This document shows positions 1 through 11,133 of a stretch of 31,319 nt of DNA, one piece after another. Below the pieces are notes generated by a model, which saw nothing but the letters and a program-made list of their open reading frames with translations, did not search any database and was not told the origin of the DNA. Numbering within the stretch: the first letter of the stretch is position 1; each line of letters starts with the position of its first letter. This DNA is from Chrysophaeum taylorii (taxonomy: Eukaryota > Sar > Pelagophyceae > Pelagomonadales > Pelagomonadaceae). Location of the stretch: NCBI GenBank assembly GCA_029834535.1, contig JAQMWT010000448.1, forward strand, positions 1 to 31,319. Reading direction: 5' to 3'. The position numbers and the translations under genes were made by a program.

Positions 1-714
1 AACGAAATGCGATTTCGCGGGTAGTCCACTATGGCTCCCAACACCCGAATATCGCGCGCTCCCAGCAAAAATAGATGATTAGTATCACAATAGCAACAAC
101 TGGAACGGCCACGTCGTCCGCAAGCGCAATCCGCACAATGCGCCCAGGATAGTCGTCTTGTTCAATCCTGACCCGTACAGGGTGCGCTCGACTGGAAGAT
201 CGCCCCGGTCAAGGATGATGCTATCCTTTTCCAGTTTTTCGACCATCCCACGACAAATATAGGAGACATCAGCCATTCCATCCACGCCTAAAGTCGTTGC
301 GAACTTCGGCCCGTCTCGTCGTCTATAAATATGACCAACTATAAACGTAAGTGTACCAGGGTCCAGGCAACCGATGGTGATGAGGTCTTGCTCGATCTTT
401 TCCCCATCGCTCGGCGACAGTGCAGTGTGATGACATCGTATCTCCGGTTTCGCATCGCCCGGCATCTGCATCGTCACCGCTGCCATATCTGGCGTTCTAC
501 ATCTCGCCGCTGAATCTATATTGGCGCTCGCCGCTTCGGCTGCTTCCTCATTCCCCAGTTTCGCTGACAACAAATTCTGACACGTCTCAATCGGAGGCAC
601 ATATATCTCCTCCTTTATCTCTTCTGGCAATCGTCGTTTCTCGTCCATCAAATCGGACATTCCCGTCAACTTCTCCTCCATCGGCGCCGCTGTGGTCTGC
701 TCTGCTGCGACCAA
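1..714 (-). pseudogene. Gypsy-like retrotransposon aspartic protease, partial and degenerate
   Basis: The minus-strand frame 714-85 codes about 209 residues and ends in a retropepsin-like region. Around 300-230 it reads VDGMADVSYICRGMVEKL, which resembles the protease pattern 'D-S/T-G-A-D-x-S-F/Y-I-S-x-x-h-V-E-K-L'. Here the expected D-T/S-G is changed to D-G-M. The frame ends near 85. In another minus frame, positions about 75-2 read FLLGARDIRVLGAIVDYPRN, like the closing 'hLLGxDhhxxxxhhhD' motif of retroviral-type proteases. One frameshift near 85-110 therefore separates the two parts. The order gag then protease on the minus strand fits a gypsy/Ty3-like element whose reverse transcriptase would lie left of base 1. 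The altered active site and frameshift suggest a dead copy. Protease identity is inferred from motifs only. Confidence 0.5.
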
Positions 715-720
715 AACGGT

Positions 721-777
721 GTCGGCTAAACATCGGCTAAACGGCTACATCGGCTAAAACGGGCTCGGGGGGGGGGG
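721..777. repeat. Short tandem repeat plus 11-bp G run
   Basis: Three near-identical 'catcggctaaac'-like units at 721-760 are followed by an uninterrupted run of 11 G (767-777). Such tracts slip easily during replication. This one lies exactly where the minus-strand polyprotein frame changes. Confidence 0.7.
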
Positions 778-944
778 CGTAGGAAAGAAGACGTCGTCCC
801 CGACGTCAGCTCAAAAGGTCTAACGTCATCATCGTGAACTGCCCTGCAAGACATGCACATTGGCGAATGGGGGGACACTGGAACCAGCGGCATGGGTTCG
901 TCGGTCTCCGAATCTGAGTCTTCCCAGTAGTGCGGAGAATCCAA
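726..944 (-). pseudogene. Short linker segment between gag and protease
   Basis: A 72-codon minus-strand frame lies between the gag end (969) and the protease frame (714). It is acidic at the start (SDSETDEP) and holds a CMSC pair but no complete zinc knuckle. Its end runs over an 11-G run (767-777) and three near-copies of a 'catcggctaaac' unit at 721-760. Slippage at these repeats may explain why the gag-protease frame is broken here. It is probably part of the same polyprotein rather than a separate gene. Confidence 0.35.
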
Positions 945-968
945 AGTAGCATCTGATATTGCTTCTAC

Positions 969-3185
969 CTACGATGTAGAAGGCCACCGAACGATCCGAG
1001 CGTTGGTGGTATTTTGCTCCTGTTGCAAACGATGGCTGCTCGTCACAGCGACATCGGCAACATCATCGGAGACTCGGGCGGGGCGCGCCGTCGGGTAAAA
1101 GACAACTCCCGACGATGGCGGCGCGTCGCATAAAGATTGGAACGCGAAAGTTGCGCTCGAATGTCCCGAACTATCCTGATATCGACCTCCGTCATATTCG
1201 TCATCGTAATGTCGATGACGTCGGCGCCGGCGCGAATTGCGACTAGAGCTCCGGTGACGGCGAGGACTCGGGCTGCTTTGAGGAGTATTGGCCTTTCGAT
1301 CCGGGCACTGGCTTCGATGTCGTCGCGACGATCGGCTAGAAGGTGATCGTCCGTCTCGCTGTGGTGTAGAAAACGACGTAGTATCCTTGATGCCTCTGAC
1401 ATCGCTCACCATGGTCGCCATTGTGGTTCCAAGATCGGTGAGGGCTGTTTGAATTTCATTATAAGGCTCCGATCCGCGCGTGGCGTTCGCATGAGATGCA
1501 TCATCACGCTTCGCCCAATCGGAACGCGATATGGGTTGCTTCTTCTGCTTACGAATACGCTTCCACATCGCACAGTAGTAACGATCCGGATCGCGGTTGC
1601 AAACCACGCGATTTCCGTGTTCATCTTCATCGTGGGTGGTCCAGAAGAACCCACCGTGCGGGCACGTCCTCTTGCCCCACAAAAAAGGATCTCGTAAGAT
1701 CAGCGGATCCGTATTCCCAGACGGTTTATCCGCATCTTGCTTGGCTTGTTGATCGGAGGCCATAGCTCGACCTCCCCGCCCTCGCGGCGGTTTATTCGAT
1801 TTCGGATTAGGAGGGCCTTGGTCCTTCTCCTCCTCCATCAACTTTCGTAAGTCGTTCTCGAGCCGCGTAATAAGCGCTACCATCGACTTAAAAGTCACGT
1901 AACTATCAGGATGTCCGCTCCTCATAGTCCGCACACGGGTCCTCAACTCCTTGGATGTCAATCCACTGATAAGCTGGTCGAGGATATCGACATCATCCAT
2001 CGTGCGGCTGGACACGGAACAAAACTCCAAGGCTTCCGATTGGAATCTGGTACAATACGTCTGGACGTGCCGCTCCCCAGACTTCTTCGGAACTGAAGCC
2101 TGGGTGACCTTCCGCAGCTTGTCGAGCAGCTCCTGCTGCGTGCGCGGAGGTCGGCAAGTCGATCTAAAATAATCCAAAATCTTATCGCAATACGTCTTGT
2201 TAAGACGACGGATGCGACGAACCGAGGCTCCATGCTCTTCATCGTCAGTATCCAATTTCAAGTAAAACGACGGACCGTGCGGTAGCTCATCGCAGAGCTC
2301 CTCGTATTTCTGCAAGTGTTCCTCAAAAATTGGTGCAACGGTGTCCCGTAGATGCACAGGTAGTAGGTAACGTAATTTCTCGACCGAGTAATGGTCATCT
2401 GCTAAAGTATGCATCATCGCCGCCGAATCCAAATTGAATTGCCGTTGGTCTCGGCCGTCGATGACGAGTTTGAAGTTGTCAGGCTTCAAACTGGAGGTGG
2501 GTCGACGGGATCGGCTCAAGTTGCCCTTTTCGAAGGCGTCCGCAACCGTCTGCGATATTCCCCGCGATAATTCCCGTAAAATTTTCGTACCTTCATTCTC
2601 AACTTCCGCCCTACCCTCAGTCTCCGTATCGACTCGGGGCGGAGGTTCATTCCCCGTTTCAGTGTTCCTTTCCGGTTCAGGCGGCCTCACGGGCGTTTCC
2701 GGTTCGGGTCGACTCACGGGTCGTTCGCGGCTACTCTCCCGACGCGTACGTTCGGCTAACAATTCATCTCATTCACGACGAAATCGTTCAACCTCTTCAC
2801 GTAGGGTCTTCGAGGTCTCAATCTCTTGCTGCAAAGCATCACTGAGCATATCAACTTCTCGTCGAGCCGCTTCCTCTTTCGCTTCAGCCCTTTCACGAGC
2901 AAAAAGCTCAGCTAATCGTTCATTTTCGCGACGTCTCCGCTCGAGGTCTTCACGAAGTCGACTTCGGGCTGCAGATCCGCGCTCAATCGTAACACGCTCG
3001 CCACGGTCCGGGGTCGTTGGACTCAACGGCGAAAAAATGGCAGTATCCGGAGGCACGTCAGGGGGCACGTCAGCAACGTCGACTGCCTCGGCCTCTCTTA
3101 ATTCACCTTCCTCGCGGCCTATCTCAGGGGCGGCGGGAAGAACTGGAGGAGATTCTTCCTCACGCACGTCTGCGTTTATATCCAT
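969..3185 (-). pseudogene. Gypsy-like gag polyprotein with one in-frame TGA
   Basis: From 3185 to 969 on the minus strand one frame codes roughly 738 residues, interrupted only by a TGA at 2771-2769. The first about 138 residues are acidic and then rich in charged E/R heptads, predicting a coiled coil. After the TGA come a proline/glutamate-rich stretch, then a helical gag capsid-like region (about 2480-1830, including DNFKLVIDGRDQRQF and YCTRFQSEALEF). An RGRGG basic patch follows, then a Cys/His cluster (CPHGGFFW...CNRDPDRYYC) and an SR/RRRRR-rich tail. The layout (coiled coil, capsid, Cys/His, basic tail) suits an LTR-retrotransposon gag. The frame is the same on both sides of the stop, and a CGA-to-TGA change would explain it. 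No cellular homologue is recognised. The element family is inferred from layout and from the protease remnant downstream. Confidence 0.6.
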
Positions 3186-3532
3186 ACTGTATCAAAATAT
3201 CGATCAAGAATCTCGAAACACGTCCGGATCCGATCACTCGAAGTAATGCACGTTGATTCCAACAACGCTATCTGTCGCTGTAAAAACAGCACTCGCGGAA
3301 TTCCAATCCGCTGGCAATTCAAAAATGCCCGTGGGTAGCGATCCCACTCGCTAAACAGCTTCCACCGTTCAGCTATACCAAAATCAATTCCCGGGAGAAT
3401 GCGCTGCGATTTCCAACTCGCACGCGTGTTCGTCGTCACTCGGATCGCACGAACACAAACAACGTTCGCGTATATTCTCAACGCAAACCGGTCCACTGGA
3501 ACTCCGTGTGCTTGATCAGGGCGCACGTACAA
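3186..3532 (-). other. Presumed 5' leader of the minus-strand gypsy-like element
   Basis: This stretch lies upstream of the gag start. A minus frame of 118 codons (3532-3176) crosses it and overlaps the first codons of gag, but I recognise no domain in it. It is more likely leader or LTR sequence than a gene. Confidence 0.3.
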
Positions 3533-3555
3533 ATCCGGACCACGTAATACAATAC
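3533..3555. repeat. Target-site duplication of SINE A, left copy (23 bp)
   Basis: Bases 3533-3555 are repeated exactly at 3907-3929, directly on either side of SINE copy A. A perfect 23-bp direct repeat at both borders is the mark of target-primed retroposition. Confidence 0.9.
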
Positions 3556-3906
3556 TTCAGACCTCTCCCGAGCATGGGAGCCAGGCCGGACCGACAGGAA
3601 CCAGTCCGGAATCACGGGCCTGTAGACGAGGAGCGCCGAAAGGTCGGTCGGCGGAGAGTGACCATCAAGCTTGTCGCCATGCGACGAGGAGACCGCGAGG
3701 TGACTGACAACCAACTCGTCGATAACCTTCCGTCTTCGCCCCCCGGCCATACCCCGTCCCACTGCGAACGTTCCGGCTGCCAACCGGCCCGCCCGGGAGG
3801 CGAATAGGTGCCAACCTACGCCGGGAGGGCGGATGCCCTCGCAAGGCTCAGGATTCATGAGGCACCGTCCTCCATCGCAACCGCAGTCGGCGATCAGGGT
3901 AAGGGT
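3556..3906 (-). mobile_element. SINE copy A (351 bp, minus orientation, tail missing)
   Basis: This is a full-length head and body of the repeat also found at 12649, 22611 and 26311. Read on the minus strand it starts ACCCTTACCCTGATCGCC and ends GGTCTGAA. It differs from copy D by only about two bases in the shared part, so both are young. Unlike the other copies it has no (GTTA)n tail: the target duplication follows the body directly. No clear tRNA-type A/B boxes were found, so the promoter origin of the head is open. It lies in the leader/LTR zone of the gypsy-like element and is younger than that element. Confidence 0.85.
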
Positions 3907-3929
3907 ATCCGGACCACGTAATACAATAC
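3907..3929. repeat. Target-site duplication of SINE A, right copy (23 bp)
   Basis: Exact second copy of 3533-3555, following the 5' end of SINE copy A. Confidence 0.9.
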
Positions 3930-3984
3930 GTACGGCAGCACTCGCTCGTCGGCGACCGATGTAGTCGCACGATCTCGTGTACTC

Positions 3985-4650
3985 CACCACGTATGGCGGC
4001 ACAGAAAAACCACTCCCGACCCCCGGGTGACAAAGGGGGTACTCACCGACTCGTCCTAGACCTCACTGAACGAGGAAAACACAGACTCGGGGTCGGATAT
4101 GCTCGCCACACACCATGCTAACGCTCACCAAGCCTCTCAACAAGATGGAGAGATGGTATATGATAGCAAGGATGCTGCAAGAATACTGCAAAAATGCTGC
4201 TCACAAGAAAGAGATATGATGTCACTAGGAAGATAGGGAAAGGCGTCCCGTTGAACGGGTATCAAGCCTCGAGAGAGGGAGGGTAAGCCTTAGCGGCCAG
4301 GAGTTGCCGCCACACCCCCATCCACTTGTGGCGGCTAAAAACGCCCCCGACCCTCGGACACTGGGGGTAACTCACCAACACGCCGGAAACCTCTGAACTC
4401 GAGGTCGGCGAGGGCTTGGGGACCGGTACCGCGTCGCCACAACGCTTGATCTTGCTCGCCAAGCCTCTCAACTCGAGGCTGGCTACTTGCTTTATGATAG
4501 AAGATAACCCTTGTGAGGTTGTGACGTAGTCATCACAGAAAAAGGGGTGATGTGGTCACAGAAAGGCGCAAGGAATAGAAGGTAGGAATGGGCTTAAGAA
4601 GGAGGGTAGGCCCTCAGTGTCGGGAGTTGCCGCCACAACGGTCACCGGCG
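3985..4650. repeat. Diverged tandem direct repeat, period about 330 bp (LTR-like)
   Basis: Landmarks recur in the same order about 322-335 bp apart: 'cccgaccc' (4015 and 4348), 'actcacc' (4040 and 4371), 'aagcctctcaac' (4128 and 4459), 'tatgatag' (4157 and 4492) and 'gaaaggcg' (4238 and 4560). A third partial start follows at 4595-4640 (GGAGTTGCCGCCACA, also at 4300-4314). The position upstream of a minus-strand gag suggests tandem or solo LTRs of that element. I found no clear TG...CA ends. Confidence 0.55.
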
Positions 4651-4780
4651 CGTGCAACTTCAACAGGAGGCAGCGAGCGTGTGGCACAGACGAGAAAGGG
4701 AAGAGAAAATGCTCCCGGACCACAAACTGACGTCCTGCAACGTTTTCTGAGCGTTTCGGTGTCAACCGGACGCGAGAAGT

Positions 4781-4829
4781 TTAAACCGTTAAAAACCAAG
4801 TTAAATCCGGTTTTAAACCGGTTTAAAAC
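4781..4829. promoter_or_regulatory. AAACCGG repeat cluster upstream of HIRA
   Basis: Within about 50 bases the sequence repeats TTTAAACCG, AAATCCGG, TTTTAAACCGG and TTTAAAAC in direct and inverted form, about 150-190 bp before the HIRA start codon. The clustering and symmetry suggest protein-binding sites or a core promoter region. There is no direct evidence of function. Confidence 0.3.
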
Positions 4830-4975
4830 ATGTACTAAAGCACTAAACCTAAACGCGGATCATACCGGTCTTTTAGGTACGGTAGGCCGCTCGACCATCA
4901 AACGACCGTTATGGGGAGTCGTCCTTGTTAGGGGCTCTGCCCTGTGGATCAACTGTTTGCACGACGAAAATTAAT

Positions 4976-7900
4976 ATGCCGGCTGGAGTGCTGCGGGGCT
5001 TCAAAATTTTCAACCTTCACGACAGTGATGGAGCGTTGCGTGCCATTTATTCGCTGCACATTCATCCGGCCGGCGAGCGGATCGCGACGTGCGGGGCTGA
5101 TAAACAAATTCGAATTTGGTCAACAAAACGTCTTTTCACAGAAACTTTACAGCCGCGACCATATTCTGACTTCCATGATTGCAAAGAGGTTCGGGAAATG
5201 GAGTCTGGGGCGCAGTGCTTGACACTGCTGCCACGAAGAGCTGAGTAAGGACATATCTATCAATGTCTACTGATCTTTGCTTTAGGATTGCGGTACTTTC
5301 AAATCATACTCGTGTGGTCACTTGTGTGAGATGGTCGAACAATGGGAGGTATACATCGTGTCCAAGTAGCTAGGAATGTTGACGACGATGATGATTTTCA
5401 TCCAAACGGCCTTCCTTGCACAATGATTGCTTTCACGGTTTCAGACTCTGGTTCTGCAAAGGTACCTTGCATCTGGCTCCGACGATACATTTGTGTATAT
5501 ATGGGAGGCATGTGCAGGTAACTCCAGCGTGCCCCCTTAAGCGTGTACAAACCTTGCCCTAAAGTATTAACTGTACATGCTGTTGTGGCCGCAGACTCGC
5601 ATTCGGAAGACTCATACACTCGCACAGTAACGTGTGCGGCAGAGTAATGCTATCGCGCACTATGTGCTGCTTTGCACAGAGCTGCGCAGGATCCTACTTT
5701 TTTGTGAATGGCACGCCACAAGTATTGTGTCTATCTCTGCTCACTGTGTTCGAGCGACATCTGCGCGTATTGTATTCGCAGACTACGGGGTCATACAATG
5801 GATGTTCTTGATCTGGCATGGCGTCACGATGATGTGCTACTTGCATCATGCTCAATAGACAACCGTGTTCTTATATGGAAAATTGCGGATGGCACTTTAT
5901 CGGTGTTATCCCCTTTGCGTGTGCTCCATGGCCACAAGAGTTGGGTGAAAGTGAGTTTATTAATAATTGACTCCGTGATAGTGACGTGAGATTCATGGTG
6001 TTCTTGATTGCTAAGACCATCACAATACAAACATGTGCAGGGAGTTGCATGGGACCCACTTGGAAAATACTTGGCCAGCGCTTCCGAGGATAAGAGCGTC
6101 AAGAACAGTGTTGACATCGCCTACACATCACTAAGGTCGAAATCAACAAACCCTAGGTCATAATCTGGCGAACATTTGGTGAATGGAATATCGAGGCGGA
6201 GTTATCTATCCCGTAACACCATGTTGAGTGCTGCGCCTTCACTCGTGGTGCAGCTTCAAGGATGCCATTGCTCAAACTTTCTTCCAGAGGTTCGTTGGAG
6301 CAAGAGTAGCACATTTCTTGTAACATGGCCAAACATAGGCTGTCATGGAGCCCAGATGGACTATCGTTGGGCGTGCCAAATGCTGCAAAGGCGCAGCAAC
6401 AGGTCGGTTAGGCTGCAGCTTGTCATGCAGCTGGTTTGATGCAGATCGCGGCAATCATTAGCAGAGGGGCGTGGCAGAGCGTGCAAGCCGATCTAGTTGG
6501 ACATCGACATGCAGTCACAGTTGTGTGCTTTGCACCGATCATGCCTCAAATCATCCGGTGTTCTCTCCTGAAGAACATGATGAAACTTCTATCTCTTAGG
6601 TTCAATGCGCAAAGCGTGCATAGTTTGCAGGATATTCAAGCTCAGCCTAACAGTGTAGTAGCTGTTGGTAGCCAGGATGCGACAATTTCGATCTGGAGCA
6701 ACATGCTGGGACGACCTCTTTGCGTTGTTAGGGACTGCTTTTCCAGTGCTGTGCGAATTCACTTTTTTTTCGGTTATACGGACATAAGCATGTAGGTTTC
6801 CGATCTTGCGTGGTCGACGGATGGTGCATTGCTCGTAGCAAGTTCTCATGATGGCTCTGTGAGGCTGATTATTGTGGCTGTCACGCGTTAATGTGCTTGG
6901 GCAGGTTTGTGCCCTTTTTGTCACAGGGCTCGTAGGCACAGGAAAAGTCCGGTGTCCTTTGTCCCCATTGTGTTCATGTTACAGAATGTATGTTCTGACG
7001 TAGCTAGGCATCGTAGCAAACCAGTTGGATTTCCATACATATGTGAAGTGCCAATCCGGCTGTTTGTCCTGCGTCTTATTAGTTTACCTGAAATCTCCAT
7101 GATTTGGCACTGTCCTCGCAATCAGTTGTTGGTGCCTCATTTATTCCCGCCTTAGACCGAAGTTCTCGAACTGAACTCAAACGTGACTGTGAAAATCGGA
7201 GTTTCGTTGGAGTTCCAGGCGCCTTCTCTGCGCCCGCAGTCCGTTCAGTTGCTTCTCAGAGCAGAAGCGGGAAACGGCGCATGCAACCTGTGTGCTTCGG
7301 AGTATTGCTTTGTGTGCTTTGTGTCTACTGGCAGTGTGCATTGTTTCTTTCTGCAGGTTTCATTTCTGTCACCTGGAGACACAAAAGTGTCAGGCCGCGA
7401 CATCGGGGTTGTCGAGGTGCACGACGACATGGAGCATAAGGACTCATCTGGGATAGACGAAAAGCGTGTGTATGGAGGAATACAGCGCATGAATGTTTCA
7501 GGTGTGTCACATGACGGTACCTACTGTTTTTTTGGCTGGTTGCCAGCAACCATATGGTTAAATTGAATATGTATTGAAGGCAAATCAATCGCATCAGGAG
7601 AAAGCAAGTACCTTGCGCCCAGACTGGAGAACGTACTTCCGCTTCCGAAGTTCCACGAGGTAGGAAGCTCCGTGAAAGCGATGACGAAAGAGTACCAGGT
7701 ATTAACCTGCAGCGTACCGCTGAGTCTTGTGGAGAGTTCGTTGCATGGAAAAAGTGATGATGGTATCCTCATTGAAACAAGGCAGTGCGAAGGTGATGCG
7801 CCTTTTTCTTGGCATAGTTTGTCACAATTGCATTAGCATCAGGCCACTCCCATAAATCACGTGCTGTTGCCTCTCATCAAGGTAACATACTTTGGCAGGT

Positions 7901-9428
7901 AGGGGATAAAGCAACCACCTTGTGCCTGAAAGAATTCAGCTTGTTGTAGATTAGTCCCCAAATGGATGGTTAAAAATGGGTTGTGTTGCTGTTGCGTGTA
8001 TGAGCATGTTTCCTATACACACTCAAGGCAAAAAGAGTTCACATGCTCAAGCGCAGTGGGGTAGTGAAGTTAGTGGAGCATTTGTTTTGACAGTGTGGCT
8101 TGCGCCTCCAAGTGATCATTCTAGTTCAGTCAGAATTGATTTGTGATATTCCTATGGTGACCCTGCCAGTGGCATAATGTGTCATGTTACCGTGACGTGG
8201 TCTCATTTTGCTGTGGTATGATTTTGCAGACATTCTTCGATGGTTTCGCTACTGCCATAAGTAGCTGCGAAGGATTTTGCGTGATTGGTCGTGCAGATGG
8301 GGCCCTTCTGATCCTCGACTTGCGATCAGGGTCAATGATGCTCCCACCACTCTTGTTGGGTGCGGCTGTCTGTCACCTTTCGCACCATACAGAGTGGCTT
8401 CTATCACACTAGATCAACCACGAATGCGCTCCTTGACATTGTGCGCAGGTGCAACTCGTCTTGTCTGTGCGTCTTCTCAGCATGTCTGCTATTACCCTTC
8501 CTTGACACGTCTTCCACGAACAGGCCTGGATCTGGTCAACCAACGGGAGCGCCTCATGCAGCAGTTGTTACCGCGGACGCTAAAATTCGTGTCTGGAACC
8601 TAGATAAGCTCGAGCTTGTCACTTCGTCATCTGTTCTACCAGTTATCAACTCGACACTGGACTTTAGTGGTGTGCTCAATGTTTCTGACGCCCACTCTGA
8701 TTATTGTACACGGATACGTAACCAGCATAGCGCTTTGGGTATCATCAGATGTGAGGTGAATGCTCATGGCCATGTGCGTGTCGTGGTGCGGGATACCACT
8801 CGTGAAAGTTACACGCCACAAGTGGATACCTTCGTATTAAACGCACTTATCGGATGTTGGTTTCGCATCAGCAATTCAACCGCGGTAGAGGATTCCTTCA
8901 TCGCTCATGGTCATCCGACGCGTTTAATTTCGACCTCGAGAAAACATCGACATCTTGCAAGTCAGTAGTGACCACTTGCCGTAACTATCTTGCAGGATGC
9001 TGACGATCCTCGTATCAGTTGCCATGACTTTGAAGAGCGTTGCATGCTGTGTCCGAAGCTTTGCTACCCAGTGACACAAAGCAATAATCCTGAACCAAAT
9101 GTAGGCTTCTTATCTGCTTCCATGAACCAGGTTCGTCACGCCGCCGTTCCCTTCCGTTGTAAGCATGCAGCATAGAACATCACGGAGTTAAGGTACTGGT
9201 TGCGACTTCATGTTGTGCAATTGAGCGAAAATGGGGATGATCGCAAGATCAGGTATCTACATAACTCCTTAACCCAACGTTCGAAGACAAAGTCTTAGGC
9301 GGCTTTGGGAGACTTACGTCCTTTCGGATTCTGAGAATGCTGAGCTTTTTCGATCAGTTATGTTGACAGTACTGCGGAGTAGACCAAAGTTTGGTAAATT
9401 GCTCATTGAGCTTTCAGAGATGGCCTAA
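4976..9428 (+). CDS. HIRA: HIRA-type histone H3.3 chaperone, intron-rich
   Basis: HIRA deposits histone H3.3-H4 independently of replication in the nucleus, with ASF1 and CABIN1/UBN-type partners. WD repeats follow the HIRA order: IYSLHIHPAGERIATCGADKQIRIW, VTCVRWSNNG, LRGHTMDVLDLAW/LASCSIDNRVLIW, GVAWDPLGKYLASASEDKS, LSWSPDG, DLVGHRHAVTVVCFAP and SDLAWSTDGALLVASSHDGS. At 7263-7289 SGKRRMQP matches the HIRA B motif that binds ASF1. The Hira C-terminal domain follows (8230-8900), then a last helical segment ending at TAA 9428. Confident exons: 4976-5244, 5286-5348, 5462-5517, 5782-5950, 6041-6097, 6157-6212, 6254-6289, 6339-6402, 6445-6557, 6600-6750, 6796-6858 and 7355-7501. The 5518-5781 and 6980-9200 splices are less sure. 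Most introns are 41-113 nt, GT-AG. The ATG at 4976 gives the usual distance to the first blade. Confidence 0.85.
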
Positions 9429-11133
9429 TTGAGATCAATTTTTCTGTAAATTACGAGGAAGAACTGTGTGCACACGAAAAGACATGTTTTTGTTGTAGTT
9501 CGAGCTCTCACTGGAGACCGCAGCACTGACAAAAGGCGATCTTTCATTTCGAAACTCATCACGAGTTTGTGAGGAAAATCGCGATTTCCACTTAATACCA
9601 AATCACTTCAGGCCAAGAGGCGAGGACATCTAGCCACATGGTCCGAGTTCACGAGCATAGTACTAATTGTGCTCTCCTGAGCTGTCGACTTTCCTACCTC
9701 TGTGGCAAAGTACCGACTCCTACTGCATGACCATAACAGGGATTGGAAATACATTCTCGCGGAGGCAGTTAGCCTGCCCACGTTTCTGTTATGACAAGAC
9801 GAAAGCATTGTCCATCGGTATTGCAGCCCAGATAGTAATAATTAGCGTTATTGCAAGCAACCTCCGAGCACAAGGAGCCAGAATGAGAGATCGCAAGAAA
9901 GGCCATAATAGCGCGAGGCGCTGGGTATCCGTGGCGTCATAGCTTGGCTCTGATTTTGTGCCCCGAGCTTACTAATAAACTACAGGCCAGCCCTGTGCAT
10001 AGGGCGTAGGATAGGGGAAAAAATCACTGTGTCCCTGCGGTAGAGAACGGCAGTGGTAGTGCCGCCCTTTAACGTCCTATCTCCAGAGAATTACGCCCAT
10101 ATCGTTTATGACACTCTGGTACTCCAATACACCACTTCTGGAGTACAGGACCGCCCCTTACTTCTTTTTTCTTGAGGGTTTTCTCTTTAGGGTTTTCTCT
10201 CCGAGTCCTAATCACGGCTTTCCCTCAGAATCCTTACCCTTCACCCCCCCCTTCCGATTTCGTTTAATCAAAACCGACAGTAAGATCGTCTGGTTCTCTT
10301 CCGACCTTGGATAGTTCCACCCTTGCGTGCCGTAAGATCCGGAGTCCACTTTTTATCTGGCAGGAGCCCTGTATCTCTCTACCACTGTGAAAGCTTATCG
10401 GGGCGTATGCACCTGGGAGGTTTGGAGCTCTTTCCTGAAAAGTAGCACGCGGTGAGGCGAAATAGTCCAGTCACATCTTAGACCGCACGCGGTCTCTATC
10501 GTACCTGTGGAGGGTCAAACATCTCCAGGTTATGGGCCCAGATTGCGAAGATGTGCGAGTCCAACTGGTTTGTACGACTATCCGATGCAGCTTGTCACCG
10601 CGCCTCGTTGCAAGTACGTGTCGACAATGTGTTCGGTGAGTCGGTCTACTGTGCAGAGTATTCCGCGAGGCAGTGGTATAAAGTCACTGAAGAACCATCC
10701 CGTCCCGCCGTGTGAGTCTGGCAGGTTAAGTTCAGGGAGCAGGTTAGATCCCCTAGCCTCGGCGCACGACAGACGACACATAGGACAACATATAGGTTAA
10801 CAAGTGATCCTACATACCTACGGGGCGCGCTAGACCATGATGATGAGCGTGAGCACGAATCAGAGGTGTATTGATTTGGTGAAAAGGGAAGAAGAAAGGT
10901 AAGGGAGATATCGCGCTCTCAACGGACGGAAAAGGGGTAAGAGTCAGCAGATTTCTCTGCACCCCCTCGAGATGTCTATAGTACGCAAGGCAATCTGATA
11001 TCCCGAGAGAAAGGTGATGAGGCAGAAGTAGCAGTAGATGAACAGCAAGAAAGGTGTGAACTACAGAGGCCGCATGAAGAAGCACACCTGTTGTTCGTAT
11101 TCAGATGTAAGGTCATCTGTAGAGGTAAGAGTG
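9429..11133. other. Region without a recognised gene
   Basis: After the HIRA stop codon I find only short open frames with no recognisable domain. It includes one member (10018-10078) of a 60-bp repeat pair and a 'gagggttttctct' duplication at 10170-10205, with a similar motif near 25940. This may be LTR debris. The HIRA 3' end must lie in its first part, but I see no clear polyadenylation signal. Confidence 0.5.
10018..10078. repeat. Diverged direct repeat, copy 1 (partner at 15139-15194)
   Basis: The stretch contains AAAAATCACTGTG, then TAGAGAA, GGCAGTGGTAGTG and GTCC in the same order and spacing as 15139-15194, with roughly 80 percent identity by eye. The two copies enclose the minus-strand copia remnant and the Cys-rich protein, so they may be the remains of its LTRs. 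Confidence 0.5.

Noticed and set aside
2434..3246. 270-codon plus frame opposite the gypsy-like gag
   Set aside because: Almost entirely Ser/Arg-rich, which is the mirror of the charged coiled coil and Pro/Glu region on the minus strand.
4976..9428. Several separate small genes in the HIRA region
   Set aside because: The short frames fall in HIRA domain order and are joined by good GT-AG introns, so one gene explains them all.
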